Assembly: GCF_041734735.1 (NCBI RefSeq)
Contig: NC_134898.1
Coordinates: 43,877,797 to 43,941,796, forward strand
Direction: 5' to 3'
DNA from: Babylonia areolata
Taxonomy: Eukaryota > Mollusca > Gastropoda > Neogastropoda > Buccinidae
DNA length: 64,000 nucleotides
The translations under genes were made by a program, and so were the position numbers. Positions 11,270-26,800 of the stretch are shown here, piece by piece; within the stretch, counting starts at the first letter, position 1, and each line of letters opens with the position of its first letter. Below the pieces are notes generated by a model. It was given only the letters and a program-made list of their open reading frames with translations. It was not told where the DNA came from and made no database searches.

Positions 11270-14200
11270 CTGCCAACAAAAGGTAAACAACATTTTAGGA
11301 CATTTCATGCTCTTAGGACAAGCCGGACTCAGGGGTGGAATATCAGCATCAAGTTGAGAGGAATGAATCCAGGGCTCAATTTTTTCTGACTGTGCTATCT
11401 TTTTATTCTGATCTGACTTCACTTATTTGTACAGGCAAAAATTTAAAACCACCTGCACTCCCCTCTTTTAACCCCCCTCCACCCCTCCCAGACTTATCAT
11501 GCAGTTTGTGCCACATATCCAGGTTTTGAAATCCAGCTTATAAAATGAATCAGAAAACTCAACCTTTTTTTTTTTTTTTTTTCAACATAGCAGCCAGCTG
11601 CCAAAATTTCAAATGTATTTACAAAGAATTTTATATGGTTCAAAGGAAAAATAAAACCCCAAACCATCAACAACACCTGTTTCTTTGTCACACAGGGCAT
11701 GTCCAGTGCACATCAACACAATTACACCAAAGCAAATAAAGAAAAGTAAAACTCAGCCAGGAATGGTTGTTTATAACAATCTGGAAATACGGCACAAACA
11801 CAAGACTGACTCCAAAACAGCTAGCCTGCCATGCATTCTGACACTGACATAAATATTTAGACCAGGCCTCACTAACCAAATAGGATACAAACCGGTATAT
11901 TAGTCATCTATGAGAAGCTCCTCAAAGTTGAATAAGGCTTTCTGATCACTGGCAAACTGGTAACACTTTTACCTCAGCTGAACTTTGGTTGGTTGCTGTG
12001 GCAAATTTTTGGTCCTGTCTTGCCTTACCAGTCTTAAAAGAGCATAACCGACCAGAGTTAAGGTCATGAAACACAAGTTTACTTATCAGTAATGACCCTC
12101 CTTCGCTTCCGGATCTTGCCAATCTCAAAAAATAAATAAAAATGTCGAAGTCCAGCTTATACAGTACCATGTCAAACTGATGCAAACTAGGCCCATCGAT
12201 TTGCTCTGCTTGGCCAAATTTCACGTGGTTAACTAATCAAACCCCTATAAATTCTACAAGTGCTGAATCATTCCTTTGGCCAAGGCTATTGACGCCATCT
12301 TGTCAGGTTTACACTCTGTCTCATCTTACGCTTTTTTTGGGCTATGAAGCATGTTAATTTGGCCTTATTTTGTTGCATGCTACTTGATATTATTGTCTAT
12401 GTACCTTCTCTGTACTTGATTAGACTCTCTCCCGCCCCCCCCCCCCTTCTCAAATCGTACTTTTTCTCAGACTCTCAGTCACTCCTGTCTATTCTTTCTC
12501 TTTTGGGCCTCGGATTTTCCGCTGGGTGCTTAGCGCAGTTACATGCCTCATTAGTCATCCCATGACAGAATCAAGACTCAGTAAGACTCTCCCAGGCTCG
12601 GAGCTCATGGTTTTTTCTGCGGGGGGACCTAATTTGCCCACCCCAGGCCAAACCACCCCTGTATCTCCACGGGAGGGGATTTTCCCACTATCCGGCCGGT
12701 CTCCCCAGCTGGGGGAGGCACACACGCGTCGGGCAGTTCCGGGCAGTCTCCTTCATTGGTGCCACATTAAAGGCATTGCACTTTCAGCAAGACACATTGC
12801 AGGCAAAGCCAACATCTTGGCAGATGCACTCAGCAGGTCCAAGAGTGGCATCTACACAGCAGGCCTCATTGGCTATTATGTAACACTGACAAGCAGGCAC
12901 TGGCAGTGAACTTTTACACTTTCGTCCGAGAGAACCTGTTGCCACGCTGCTCGCATCAAAACTGTTGCTGTTGTGGACCAGAACTCTGACTGGCAAAACT
13001 TTTTTTTTCTTTCCTCAAAAGACGTACTGAAATCTATTTTCATGTACTGGCGTACTGCAAGTCAAAATGATGTACAAATTACGCAAAAATCGTACTGGTA
13101 AACAGGTCTGCAAACTCAGATGCCCGCCCATCCATCCCCGCGTCTCTGCCATGGTTCTCATGGGATGTTTTCTCGATGGCCATGGAATGATTCAGCACTT
13201 TCAGCTTTTAGAAGCGTTTGATTGGTTAAGAGCAGACCAGGCCAAGCAGAGCAAACCAACAGGCCTAGTTTACATCAGTTTGACATGGTAAGTATATATT
13301 ACCAAACAGGGAGTATAATCAAAACTACTCCTATTTGCAACCCGAATAACTGGTGTGTGGATAAAACTTTTCTCCCTTTTTATTTCAAAGCCACTTTGGC
13401 ATCGACAGATATTACACATTTCCCCTAAAATTTATTTGTTATGTTTACCACAGACACAGACAGACAACTAAATTAGAGCTCACTTTCATTTTCATGAGTG
13501 AGCCAGAAATTCTATGCAGACCACAAAATGCTTATCACAATGCTATTTTTTCACAGACCTTTTGTTCTCCTGTTAACTATTAATCTGTCCCTCTGCATGC
13601 AGTTAAATTTTTTTTGACTAAATACAAAGTGGGGAAAAAGAAACATCTACAAATGAATTAATATTCACAACAACACCCAAAACAGAAAGGTATTTCATGC
13701 AAGTCTACACAAGTGAACACACCTGACACACATTTCAACAAGACGCATCATAACTCACCCTGAATGTACATATTTCATGGTACCAAACACTAAGAGAGGC
13801 CTGGTCAATATTCTCAGCAGACTAACCATGCTCATGGCCCAGCCATGAGCCACCTCTGGCACTATTCATCAGTAACATTAACACCACATGCTGCACAACA
13901 CCTAACTTGAGCCCTGGATTAGTGGAGTTCTTTATATACTTACAGGGGGAGAGTAAGGACCCCCACGTCCACGTGTGCGAATCATTGGGTGCTGGAAGGG
14001 AGGAGGAGGTCCATAGGGTCCTCCATAATAGTCATCATTGTAGTAGTAGTCATCATAGTACGGATCTGCAAGAAAAGTTGTCGACACTGTAATACACTGT
14101 AACACATCTAAAATACTGTATTCATGTTCACTGGAATGCTTCCCCACAACCTGTGCTTCTCATCATGTCCTTTTCTCTTTTCCTCTTCTCCCCCCCCCCC

Positions 14201-17200
14201 CCCCCCAAGTTTTATGCTTTTCACTGTCATCCTTAATACTCTTCAGCCAGTACCACCCCCCACCCCAATTGTGTACAACTGTGAAGTCCATGATACTCAA
14301 TTCAGCAGATAGCAACTGGTCTAAAATAAGAATGCTCACACTAGTTCATGTCCAGTTCATGTCCATTACTGACAGTCCGGTGAAAAAGGACTGGTCTGAA
14401 ATGAATGGACACATTTGTTATTCACAGTTTAGGAACAATCCACGCAACAACCTGAACTGATGGCTGGAGCTGGGATTGTGATCCACATTTCTATAATGAT
14501 GAACTGTCTACAGATGATCAACCAAAGATAACGACAGCCTTCAATTTTGTAAATTGTTTGCACAATATGCATGTTTGCAAATTAACAGCTGTTCATGATC
14601 ATCAGTCAGATCAGTAAGGAAAGACTGGTCTGATAAACTGAACACACTTACTGTACACAGTGTAGGAACGATCAACACTACAACCTGACCTGTTGGTTGG
14701 AGCTGGCACTGTGATCCATGTTCATACTGTCTACGTATCTACCTAAGATACATGAAACGAATGGACACATTTGCTATTCACAGTTTAGGAACAATCCACA
14801 CAACAACCTGACCTGATGGCTGGAGTTGGGATTGTGATCCACGTTTCTATGATGATGAACTGTCTACAGATGATCTACCAAAGGTAACGACAGCCTTCAA
14901 TTTTGTAAATTGTTTTAGGAACAATCCACACAACAACCTGACCTGATGGCTGGAGCTGGGATTGTGATCCACGTTTCTATAATGATGAACTGTCTACAGA
15001 TGATCTACCAAAGATAACGACAGCCTTCAATTTTGTAAATTGTTTGCAAAATATTCATGTTTGCAAATTAACAGCTGTTCATGATCACCAGTCAGATCAG
15101 TAAGGAAAGACTGGTCTGATAAACTGAACACATTTACTGTACACAGTGTAGGAACGATCAACACAACAACCTGACCTGCTGGTTGGAGCTGGCACTGTGA
15201 TCCATGTTCATACTGTCTGCATATCTACCTAAGATACAATGACAGCCTTTGTATTTTTTCACTTCACTGCTGGACATTTGTTAATGCTTGATTGCACAAT
15301 ATGCATATCTGAAAGTTAACAGTTGTTCATGATCATCAGTCATCAATCTCAAATAGACTGAAATTCATAAAGCAATGGGTCTGAGGTCTAAAGCCTCTAT
15401 CACAGAGTTTAAAGAAACGTACCAATGGAATGCATGATAGGGATATTCCACTACTGGCCCAAATTGCAATGAATTCAGCACGCACACACATACAAAGTGA
15501 AAGAAAAATCTACCGGGAAGTGGCAGTCTTCTCATTCCACCACGAGCTGGCCCGGGTGACCGAAGAGGTTGATGGTAATAGTCGTAATCATCCCACCTAG
15601 AGACAGAAGTTCTGTGGTAAGTCAAGAGATCTATCAACTGGATTCGAGTAAATTGGACTGAAGTGGATTAGAATTTAGATTGATTACATCATTTCACTGC
15701 CATCACAACTGAAGACACAAATAAAAGGATTATATTCCAATGTTACTAAAGCCTCATGTATATATATTTGAAGTATTCAGATAATCCAAAAACAGAAAAC
15801 ATGTACAGTAATTTTCAACCTACATGGCACTGCAGCGCATTAGGTGCACACCCTGAATTTAATGAAAAAAGTCATTTTGAACCACAAGGTGCACACATCT
15901 GACAAGCTACATCTGCCATAAAGTTAAAGTCCAACGTAATGGTGCTGCCAACCGCGGATGATGTTTTTGAGAAGTGACATCATCACTGGAAAACTGGATC
16001 GGAATCCAACTTGCTTGTTTTCGTCAGCTTGACTTGACTCCTGCTTTTTCTCTTTTTTTTGACACATTTTCTTTTTTTTGACACATTTTTTCTTCTTACA
16101 ATTCTACAGCTTTCAGTCCAATGTACACTGTTGTAAAGCTCCAGTTCATTCACTTCTTCAATCAGAATCTAGTCTGCAAGCCCTGCTTTCAGTCCCGTCC
16201 GCCATTTTGCTTCGCACTGGGCTTTCCAAAAACGATCAGTTCACTTCTCACCACTTTAGCACTATAAATATATCCCAAACTCAGACTAAAGCAATGGAAG
16301 TGGAAAAAAAAATCCATCTCTGGCTTCATGGACTGGGTGAACTGCAATCACATTCAGTTGAAATTTGGTGCAGCATGCGATTTGGTTTCAATCTGATACG
16401 ATAGTGAACATGTACCATACTTAAGTGTAGCTGTTCAGTGCAATTGTGAACGTTTATTGTTATCAATGATACTGTCCTATATTAAGTTTTGTGACACATG
16501 ACCCTGAGCAGTGATAAGAATTTTGTTTTCAGACATGACGCATACAGCTTGTAAGACGCAGAGTCAAATTTGAGTTAAGAAAGTGGCTCCTTAAAAGGCC
16601 GAAAACTACAGTATAAAACTTATCAAACATGCATGTACTTCCACATCTTGCCTGTCCACTGGCTTAATGCAAGCTGGATTATTACAGGGCTGTTAACCAC
16701 TATCAATTTGCTTATCTAATCTCTATGGACTAACAAACTCTGCAGTCCTTGTGGATTCAAGTAAGCCCAGATACCTTCCTGGGCAAACTGATGCCTCCTA
16801 AGCAAACTAACAAATGCTTTTGTTCATGGAAACATAGCTGCCAACCTTCCAGACCCAAAATTAGGAATCCTATCAGAAAAATGGGCTTGGGAGGGGTGTG
16901 TGGCATGAATCAATAAATGAAAACTGTTCCTTATATTGTGAACTAAAGCGATAGTAAACCCTTTTTTTCTGAATGATTTGCTGCCCACATCACAGCGACT
17001 TAGACTGCTCCACGCCATGCTGGTAAAACAGCACTGGTGCCTTGCACATGCATAACTGTTTTCCAGTTGAAAAACATGGATTGTTGTACGGACCTGCCAA
17101 ACGGATTCAGTTTCTCAAGTTGTTTTTTGTTTTTTATTTTTGTTGGTAAAAGTTAGAAATTCGGAAAAATATGCAGAAAATTTTATTTTCGGAATCCGTG

Positions 17201-17848
17201 CTAAAATTTGGATCCTAAAAATTAGGAATGGTTGGCAGCTATGTGGAAATGTTAAAAATGCCTCTATCAAAAACATTCTCAAATCTCACCCTCACTTCAG
17301 AAGACAGTTTCTACATTCTCTGTCAAATTATGCCGTGGAACTTTGTATCTGATGTTCCCAACTCACCCAGCATACCCTTCACGTGACATCATCCGCATTT
17401 CCTGTTCCCGCTTGCGCTGCTCCTTCTTCTTATTTTCTGTTGGGGGTTTTGCCAGGGAAACATTGATCTCCAGATTGCCAATTTTCTGGACATGAAACAG
17501 ATGCACAAAAAATATCAGGAACAATCTACTCGAAGTCAAAGTTACTGTCATGGTAAATGATCAATTTCAATCACCACTATGAGTTTTATAATCAGGCACT
17601 GTTAAAAACTGTTTACCACTTTTCCTCCATAACAAGCAAATCAGTAAAGAAAGACTGGTCCAAGATAACTGGACACACTAGACAAAGTGTAGGAACGATC
17701 AGGACAACTATCTGACCTATTCGCTAGAACTGGCACTGTGATTCATGTTCCTACAATGATGCATTGTCGTCTACATATCTACAAAAGATACAATGACATA
17801 ATAACAAGCCTTTCTGTTTCTCTCACTTCACTGTTGGACATTTATTAA

Positions 17849-17896
<48 letters not shown>

Positions 17897-20800
17897 TGTG
17901 TGTGTGTATCCACACATCTGACAGTTGTTCATGTCCATTACAGTCAGATCAGTCAAGTAAAACTGGTCTGAGATAACTGAACATATTTACTGTACACAGT
18001 GTAGGAACGATCAGCTCAACAACTTGACCTGTTGGCTGGAGCTGGCACTGTGATCCCTACTCCTATTCTAATGCACTGTCTACAGAATATCTACCACAGA
18101 TACAACAATCACAGCCTTCATTTCTCACTTCACTGCTGTACATTGGTTGATACGTGATTGTAAAAAAATGCATATCTGCAAATCAACAGTTGTTCATGAT
18201 CATCAGTCAGATCAATAAGGAAGGACTGGTCTGATAAACTGAACACATTTACTGTACACAGTGTAGGAACAATCAACACAACAACCTGAACTGTTGGCTG
18301 GAGCTGGCACTGTGACCCATGTTCCTATAGTGATGCATTGTCTACATATCTACGTAAGATACAACAATGACAGCTTTTGTTCCTTTTTTTCACTTCACAG
18401 TTCAATGCTGGACATTCGTTATGCTTCACTGTACAATATGCACAATTGTAAAATTAACGGTTGTTCATGATCATCAGTCAGATCAGTAAGGAAAGACTGG
18501 TCTGATAAACTGATCACATTTACTGTACACAGTGTAGGAACGATCAACACAACAACTTGACCTGTTGGCTGGAGCTGGCACTGTGATCCACACAATATGT
18601 TCCTACAATGATGCATTGTCTACAGATGATCAACTGCAGATAACGACAACCCTCGTTTCTCACTTCACTGCTGGACATTTATTAACATCTGTCTGCAAAA
18701 TATACATAATTGCAGGACATCTAATGATGAAAAACTTGACTGTCCCACAGCCTCTTTCACAATAATTCTAGAGGGTCCCAAGCTGCCTTCAAAGGGTCAC
18801 TCTTAAGATGCATATTCTTATCAAATCTGCATTACTACACACATACCTATACCTTCTAGTCATAATCATCTAGCTTTCTGGAGCAAAAACTGGTTCTGGG
18901 AAAGAAATTTTCTTTGCAGCAGATGATCCTCTGTCAGACTCAATGTTCAAACACAGGATATCCACTTTTTTGTCTATATTTTAAACAATTTTAGTTTAAA
19001 AAGTCCCAAAGACAAATTGAACGAGCATGCAGTGCTTTTTTTCCCCTCCATTTTCAAGAGTCAGGGATGCACATTTTTTATGCATTTTCAGAAGTTCTGG
19101 TTGGTAAAGTAAGAGTTGTTATAATAATCCATTAGTCAGATCAGTGGGAAAGGACAAAGGTAACTGCACACAGTGTCAAAAAAACAGGACAACAACCTGA
19201 CCTGTTGGATGTAGCTAGCACTGAGTTCCAAGCTCCTATATTGATGGACTGTCTACAGATGATCCAAAGACATGACATTATAGACTTTATTTGTTTTTCA
19301 CTTCACTGCCTGACATCTATTCACATTTGTAATTAATTGCACACTATTCATATCAGCCCATCTGACAGTTCTTCATTACAGTCAGATCAGTCACGTAAAA
19401 CTGATCTGAGAAGGAATGATCAGCACAACAACCTGGCCTATTGGCTGGAGCTGACACTGTGATCCATGTTCCAAAACTGATGCACTGTCCATAGAATATC
19501 TACCAAAGATACAACAATCACAGCCTTTGTTTCTCTTTCATCACTGCAGGACATTTGTTCATACTTGATTCTACAATATACATATTCGCAAATTAACAGT
19601 TGTTTATGGTCATCAGTCAGATCAGTAAGGAAAGACTGGTCTGATAAACTGAACACATTTACTGTACACAGTGTAGGAACGATCAACACAACAACCTGAC
19701 CTGTTGGCTGGAGCTGGCACTGTGATCAATGTTCCTATTATGATGCACTGTCTACATGTCTATGTAAGATACAACAATGACAGCCTTTGTTTTGTTTTTT
19801 CAACAATTCACTGCTGGACATTTGTTCATGCTTTACTGTACCATTTATCTGAAAAATAACACTTCGCAAATTAACAGTTGTTTATGGTCATCAGTCAGAT
19901 CAGTAAGGAAAGACTGGTCTGATAAACTGAACACATTTAATGTACACAGTGTAGGAACGATCAGCTCAACAACTTGACCTGTTGGCTGGAGCTGGCACTG
20001 TGATCCCTACTCCTATTCTAATGCACTGTCTACAGAATATCTACCACAGATACAACAATCACAGCCTTCATTTCTCACTTCACTGCTGTACATTGGTTGA
20101 TACTTGACTGTAAAAAATGCATATTTGCAAATCAACAGTTGTTCATCATCATCAGTCAGATCAAGGACTGGTCTGATAAACTGAACACACTTACTGTACA
20201 CAGTGTAGGAACGATCAACACGACAACCCGACCTGTTGGCTGGAGCTGACACTTTGAACCATGTTCCTATTATGATGCACTGTCTACATGTCTACGTAAG
20301 ATATAACAATGACAGCCTTTGTTTTTTTCAACAATTCACTGCTGGACATTTGTTCATGCTTCATTGTACCATTTATCTGAAAAATAACACTTCGCAAATT
20401 AACAGTTGTTTATGGTCATCAGTCAGATCAGTAAGGAAAGACTGGTCTGATAAACTGAACACATTTACTGTACACAGTGTAGGAACGATCAACACAACAA
20501 CCTGACCTGTTGGCTGGAGCTGGCACTGTGATCAATGTTCCTATTATGATGCACTGTCTACATGTCTATGTAAGATACAACAATGACAGCCTTTGTTTTG
20601 TTTTTCAACAAATCACTGCTGGACATTTGTTCATGCTTTATTGTACCATTTATCTGAAAAGTAACACTTCGCAAATTAACAGTTGTTTATGGTCATCAGT
20701 CAGATCAATAAGGAAAGACTGGTCTGATAAACTGAACACATTTAATGTACACAGTGTAGGAACGATCAGCTCAACAACTTGACCTGTTGGCTGGAGCTGG

Positions 20801-23800
20801 CACTGTGATCCCTACTCCTATTCTAATGCACTGTCTACAGAATATCTACCACAGATACAACAATCACAGCCTTCATTTCTCACTTCACTGCTGTACATTG
20901 GTTGATACTTGATTGTAAAAAATGCATATTTGCAAATCAACAGTTGTTCATCATCATCAGTCAGATCAAGGAGGACTGGTCTGATAAACTGAACACACTT
21001 ACTGTACACAGTGTAGGAACGATCAACACGACAACCCGACCTGTTGGCTGGAGCTGACACTTTGAACCATGTTCCTATTATGATGCACTGTCTACATGTC
21101 TACGTAAGATATAACAATGACAGCCTTTGTTTTTTTCAACAATTCACTGCTGGACATTTGTTCATGCTTCATTGTACCATTTATCTGAAAAATAACACTT
21201 CGCAAATTAACAGTTGTTTATGGTCATCAGTCAGATCAGTAAGGAAAGACTGGTCTGATAAACTGAACACATTTACTGTACACAGTGTAGGAACGATCAA
21301 CACAACAACCTGACCTGTTGGCTGGAGCTGGCACTGTGATCAATGTTCCTATTATGATGCACTGTCTACATGTCTATGTAAGATACAACAATGACAGCCT
21401 TTGTTTGTTTTTTTCAACAAATCACTGCTGGACATTTGTTCATGCTTTATTGTACCATTTATCTGAAAAATAACACTTCGCGAATTAACAGTTGTTTATG
21501 GTCATCAGTCAGATCAATAAGGAAAGACTGGTCTGATAAACTGAACACATTTAATGTACACAGTGTAGGAACGATCAGCTCAACAACTTGACCTGTTGGC
21601 TGGAGCTGGCACTGTGATCCCTACTCCTATTCTAATGCACTGTCTACAGAATATCTACCACAGATACAACAATCACAGCCTTCATTTCTCACTTCACTGC
21701 TGTACATTGGTTGATACTTGATTGTAAAAAATGCATATTTGCAAATCAACAGTTGTTCATCATCATCAGTCAGATCAAGGAGGACTGGTCTGATAAACTG
21801 AACACACTTACTGTACACAGTGTAGGAACGATCAACACAACAACCTGACCTGTTGGCTGGAGCTGGCACTTTGAACCATGTTCCTATTATGATGCACTGT
21901 CTACATGTCTACGTAAGATATAACAATGACAGCCTTTGTTTTTTTTCAACAATTCACTGCTGGACATTTGTTCATGCTTCATTGTACCATTTATCTGAAA
22001 AATAACACTTCGCAAATCAACAGTTGTTTATGGTCATCAGTCAGATCAGTAAGGAAAGACTGGTCTGATAAACTGAACACATTTAATGTACACAGTGTAG
22101 GAACGATCAGCACAACAATCTGACCTGTGGGCTGGAGCTGGCACTGTGATTAACAATTCTGCATTCACTATCGACAGCTCTAAAAATACAGTACCAAATT
22201 GGAGGGGAAGGAAGGGGAGGGTGCAGGGGTGCCAACATTTACCAGCCAATATGCAGACGAAGTACAAGAAAAAGAGCAGTGCTAACGGCACATGTATCTG
22301 CAAAAAGAAGCCATTTGATGGCAAACAACCATACTGTTGTCACTTTTCTCTCTTTTTTTATTAAAAAAAAAAAAAAAGGATCTCAGTACAAAGACATCTG
22401 GAAATTTGCCAAAATGTGGAAAACCATAAGGCTCTCTTTCTTCCCTCAACGGAGCTAACAAGCACAAACACACACAAAAAGTAATACATGTTTATATATA
22501 CATAATATACACTTACCTGACCCTGGAGTTCTTCCATGGCTTTCAGAGCATGATCACGTTCTTCAAAATGCACAAAGCCATAGTCCTTGATCTTTTTCAC
22601 TCGCTCCACTTTGCCATAGGCTCCAAATTTCTCTTTCAACTGATCCTCAGTTACATCCGATGTCAAGTTCCGGACGTATAGAACCTTCACCTATCCAAAA
22701 AGAATGCAATTGTTTAATTTTTAAAATGAAACCCAGCTTTTAAATGATGAAAATGAAAATAACTGTATGACCTGTGACTGTTCCCTCAAAATACTCCAAT
22801 GACAACCATCAAAAGCAAAGACTCTTGCACAAAGTCATAGTCATCAACCATTTCATTTGTGACAACAGAAAGAAATATTTCCTTCTATACTCGTTTCCAA
22901 TACTGTTTATTTCATGAGTACATTTCTGCCTGCATGGGTTAACTGGCAAAAAAGTAAAAAACTGAAAAGCTGGGGTCCGTGCCTAGACAGAAGAGTTGCA
23001 CTCATGTGTCATGCATTTTTCCTTTCTGTTAATAATTATTAGAGAAGTAAGATATCCTGAGAAGTCACGTTAAACCATATTTAATAAATTATCACTTGCC
23101 ATTTTCTCTTTTTCTTGTCACTAATCCACCCACCCCTCCAAACTCTCCCTCTGCACTACCACTTGTCCATGCTTTTCAAAACATTGTCATTCCTAACACA
23201 AAGTATCGCTCCTCCACTCCCAACCACATCCACCAAGATTTCTGGAAAATTCCAGATGCACCTTGCAAATGAACACATAACCAAAACAAGACCAACCCTC
23301 TACCTTGGCCATGGTGGTCTCATCAGGTTCCTCTTGGGGATCTGCCCAGTCCACAATGATGTCACATTGCCAAACTCGCACCCGTCCAGTTGTCAGCCTT
23401 CTCTTAGCAGCAGAGGCATTTTTGTGTGTGTCATACTCTAGGAATGCAAACCCACGGTTCTTCAGCTTCGGGTTGTCAGCAGACCCATATACAATGACCT
23501 CAGTCAAACCATCTGTCAAACAAAATAACATGGGATTACACCTCAGGTCAGCATCACTTGCGTATCAGCTAATGACATTACTTTTCATTCTGCCCAGAAC
23601 ACATACCTGAAACTCAAGTTAGAAAATCTAAGATATGCAGAATCATTATTGTGTGGTTTTCATGGACATGCAGATAATTAAAAAAAATTTTTTTTTTAAT
23701 GTAATAAATAAGATCCATTTTCTGCCAGTCTCCCAACCCTCTTCACCCCCTTTCCACAGTAACGAAAATTTTTTTTAATAAATTGTTTATTTCAAATTAT

Positions 23801-26800
23801 ACAAAAAATAAACTTTAATTAAAAGCTCATTTTTTAACTTATACAAAAATATTAGAAAAGTGTTCACACTATTTTTTTCATACAGGCCTGTCAAAAAACA
23901 ACAACAAAAAGAAAACAAACAAAAAAGTGAACATGTTTTACCTGCACGTTTGCTGAATTCATCAAAAATTTCAGTCTTTGACTTGTTTTTGGGAATGTTC
24001 CCCACAAACAACCTCAAGTTGGCGATGGAGACATTGACCTTCAATTTTTTGCCCTTCCGAATTTCATAGCCATCAAACTGTTAACAAAAGAGAAACAGAA
24101 CATTTCACTTCATCATTATTTCCGAAATTACTGAAAACCAAAACACATCAATTTAGTAGTGTTACCATTATTTTTCTTTTATTGAGAATCACAAAGCACT
24201 TAAAGAAAAATCTTTAACAAAAAATATCAACAAAATCAGATATACAGGCAACTGATATCAAGATATCATAAGACTGTCAATAGCTTGCTTTCATTCTGAG
24301 CAAAAACATCTACACATGCAACATTCAATTTCTTTTCTTTACTTTTCTGTTTTCACAAGCTGCAACCCCCATGATAATTGATTACTTATACCAATAAGTG
24401 AACTTTTACATGTGTGACCTTTCTTCTTCTTTTTTTTTCCTTTTTTTTAATCCAGCCATACAGCAGCCATACTTTGTTCTCAGGGATAAGTGTGCTGAAT
24501 ATGGTAGTTTCCATAACCATGAAACTATGACATGGGTTACAGGATCTTTAAGCGGATTCCCACATGTAGATTTAAAGCAATAGCACATAAGTACATACAC
24601 TGAACCTGGAGGACAGAAAAACCTCCAACTCAGGCACCAATAATCAACACTAAATCAACTAAAATATCTTACTGACCAAAACAAAAACAAAACAAAATTA
24701 AGACATACATTTAACTTAGTCCTAAAACGTTAGCTACTCAAGACAGTCAACTCTAACCTTCTTGACAGCCTCGGAGGCAGCATCTTTCGTTGTGAAGGTG
24801 ATGAAACAGTAGCCACGACTGAATGCAGTCACAGGATCAATCATGAGACGCAAGTCCCAGATTTCCCCACATTCCTCGAAGAGAGGAATCAGCTCATCCT
24901 CAAAAATCTCCTTTGGGATCTTACCACAGAAAACCTGCACACCAATCATGCAGACTAACAGTCAGTGGGCATTCTGGACACGAACGAAAACAGTCCATGC
25001 TGTAGTTCTCAAAACCTCTGAACAGTTAAAAACATACTGAAAACATCTGATTTGATCAAATCCCTTAAATAATTCTGAAAGAGCTTATCTGTGTTCAAGT
25101 GAATTATTCAATTCTCTTTGCCCGAGATGATTTACAAAAAAATAATACATTCCATTTGATTTATCAAAGCCTACAAAGGCAAAGGTCCTGAAATACCATC
25201 TTTTATGCTTGTTGGCCAGAAAGTTCAATCACCATCCCAAAAATGTTACATTAAACTTGTTTGTGCACTCATAGTCATACTCCAATGTCATCATTTTTTC
25301 TGTCATGGCATCCAATGACCATGTATAAACAAATCAAAATTCACCAATTCGATGAAACTTCGTGTCATAGAACAGTGATAACCTGCTAAGCACCATCATT
25401 TTTTCTGTCATGATATCCAGTGACCATGTATAAAAAAAATCAAAATTCACCAATTCAGATGAAACTTTGTACCACAGAACAGTGATAATCTGCTAAGCAC
25501 CATTCCGACACATTTCTGCATTTCATGCACTTATGTGCTTCTTTCTTAAATTCTCTCATGTGTGACAGTGACAGTGACACAGGCATCTACAGATCAACCT
25601 TGTGCAAAAAATCCAATAATCAGCAAAATCAACAACAACAAAAAAACCAGCCAGAAATACTTGTACCTCCCCTCATAACAAATCAGTACCATAAAGTTCA
25701 GTCTATAAACCACAACTTTTTCTCCCAGCTTCAACCTCTGTGGCTTATACAGCGAAGCAGCTTATTTGAGGATTTTAACGACCCTGGACTGTCACATTCT
25801 CGTCTATTCTTAGCTGCCCTTCAACTCACAAAAATCATGATTTCTGTCCATGAATTTTTGGATGAGCTTCAGGTAAGTGTGCTAACTGTTCACGTTTTAA
25901 AAATCAAATCCGCACACATTAAAGCCTTCAGATCAGCTTTCAGTTCTACTGTGCTCAAGCACACCCTCATCATGCCGAAAACGGAGCAAGGTTATCGTTG
26001 GGCAAGTAATGTCCATACCAAACTTGCCCAGTTGGGCAAGTTATATCTTTCAAGACTAGCATTTTGTGTTTTCAAAAACATCCATCATGCTCTTCATCAT
26101 CAAACTCTCTTCATTTAGCAGATGATGTTTTGAGTCTGATAAGTGATCACCAGAAAAAGATATGCAGCTCTAAAATGAGATTTGCCATTGGTTGTTAACC
26201 CTTTCGCTGCCAGGAAAATAACATTGAAGTGAAATCTATTTGCCAGGGTTTTTTCACAAAAAATGGGTATAAATTTTCAAAAAATTCTGTGCTCTTTGTT
26301 ATTGGAGAAAGACCCATAAAAGTATATATTTTCTGAAAGGGAAATGAATAAAGAATACAAAACACATGATGTTTTCCCATTTTATACATTTTTAGTAACA
26401 TGCTGTTGTTTTGAAATCAGTGTTTTGTTTTTTGTCACATTTTCAACTTGTTCATTACGAACATTAGGTAATTTGCACTAAAATATCATATTTTCTGGAC
26501 AAATGGATATCTGCACACACAAAATCATACTAGAACAACCACAATATAAAAAAAACTGAAAAAGAAATAGATACATAATGCACTGACTTCTGCAAGTGAT
26601 AATAAGGATGTGAGGCCACGCCCCCTCAGTCTCCACCCCCCCCCCCCTCCTCTCTTCACCCCTCTCACACAGTCACTTTGTCCAGTTCTCATCAGACCGC
26701 GTTGGTGGAGTGCCAAGAAAATAGCCCACACCGTGGCCTGCTAAAAATTCGGTGACTTCTGTTGTCTGCTAGAGCTGAACAGCCAGCATCACTCACTGAT

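Noticed and set aside
19438-22324. Repeated open frames of 65-92 codons on both strands (MAGADTLNHVP..., MSAPANRSGC...)
   Set aside because: They are the same satellite monomer read in different frames, with no splice context or conserved domain; they repeat with the array.
25525-26118. A 197-codon plus-strand frame in a SYNCRIP intron
   Set aside because: No recognisable domain, no splice or start context, and unremarkable composition; probably chance.
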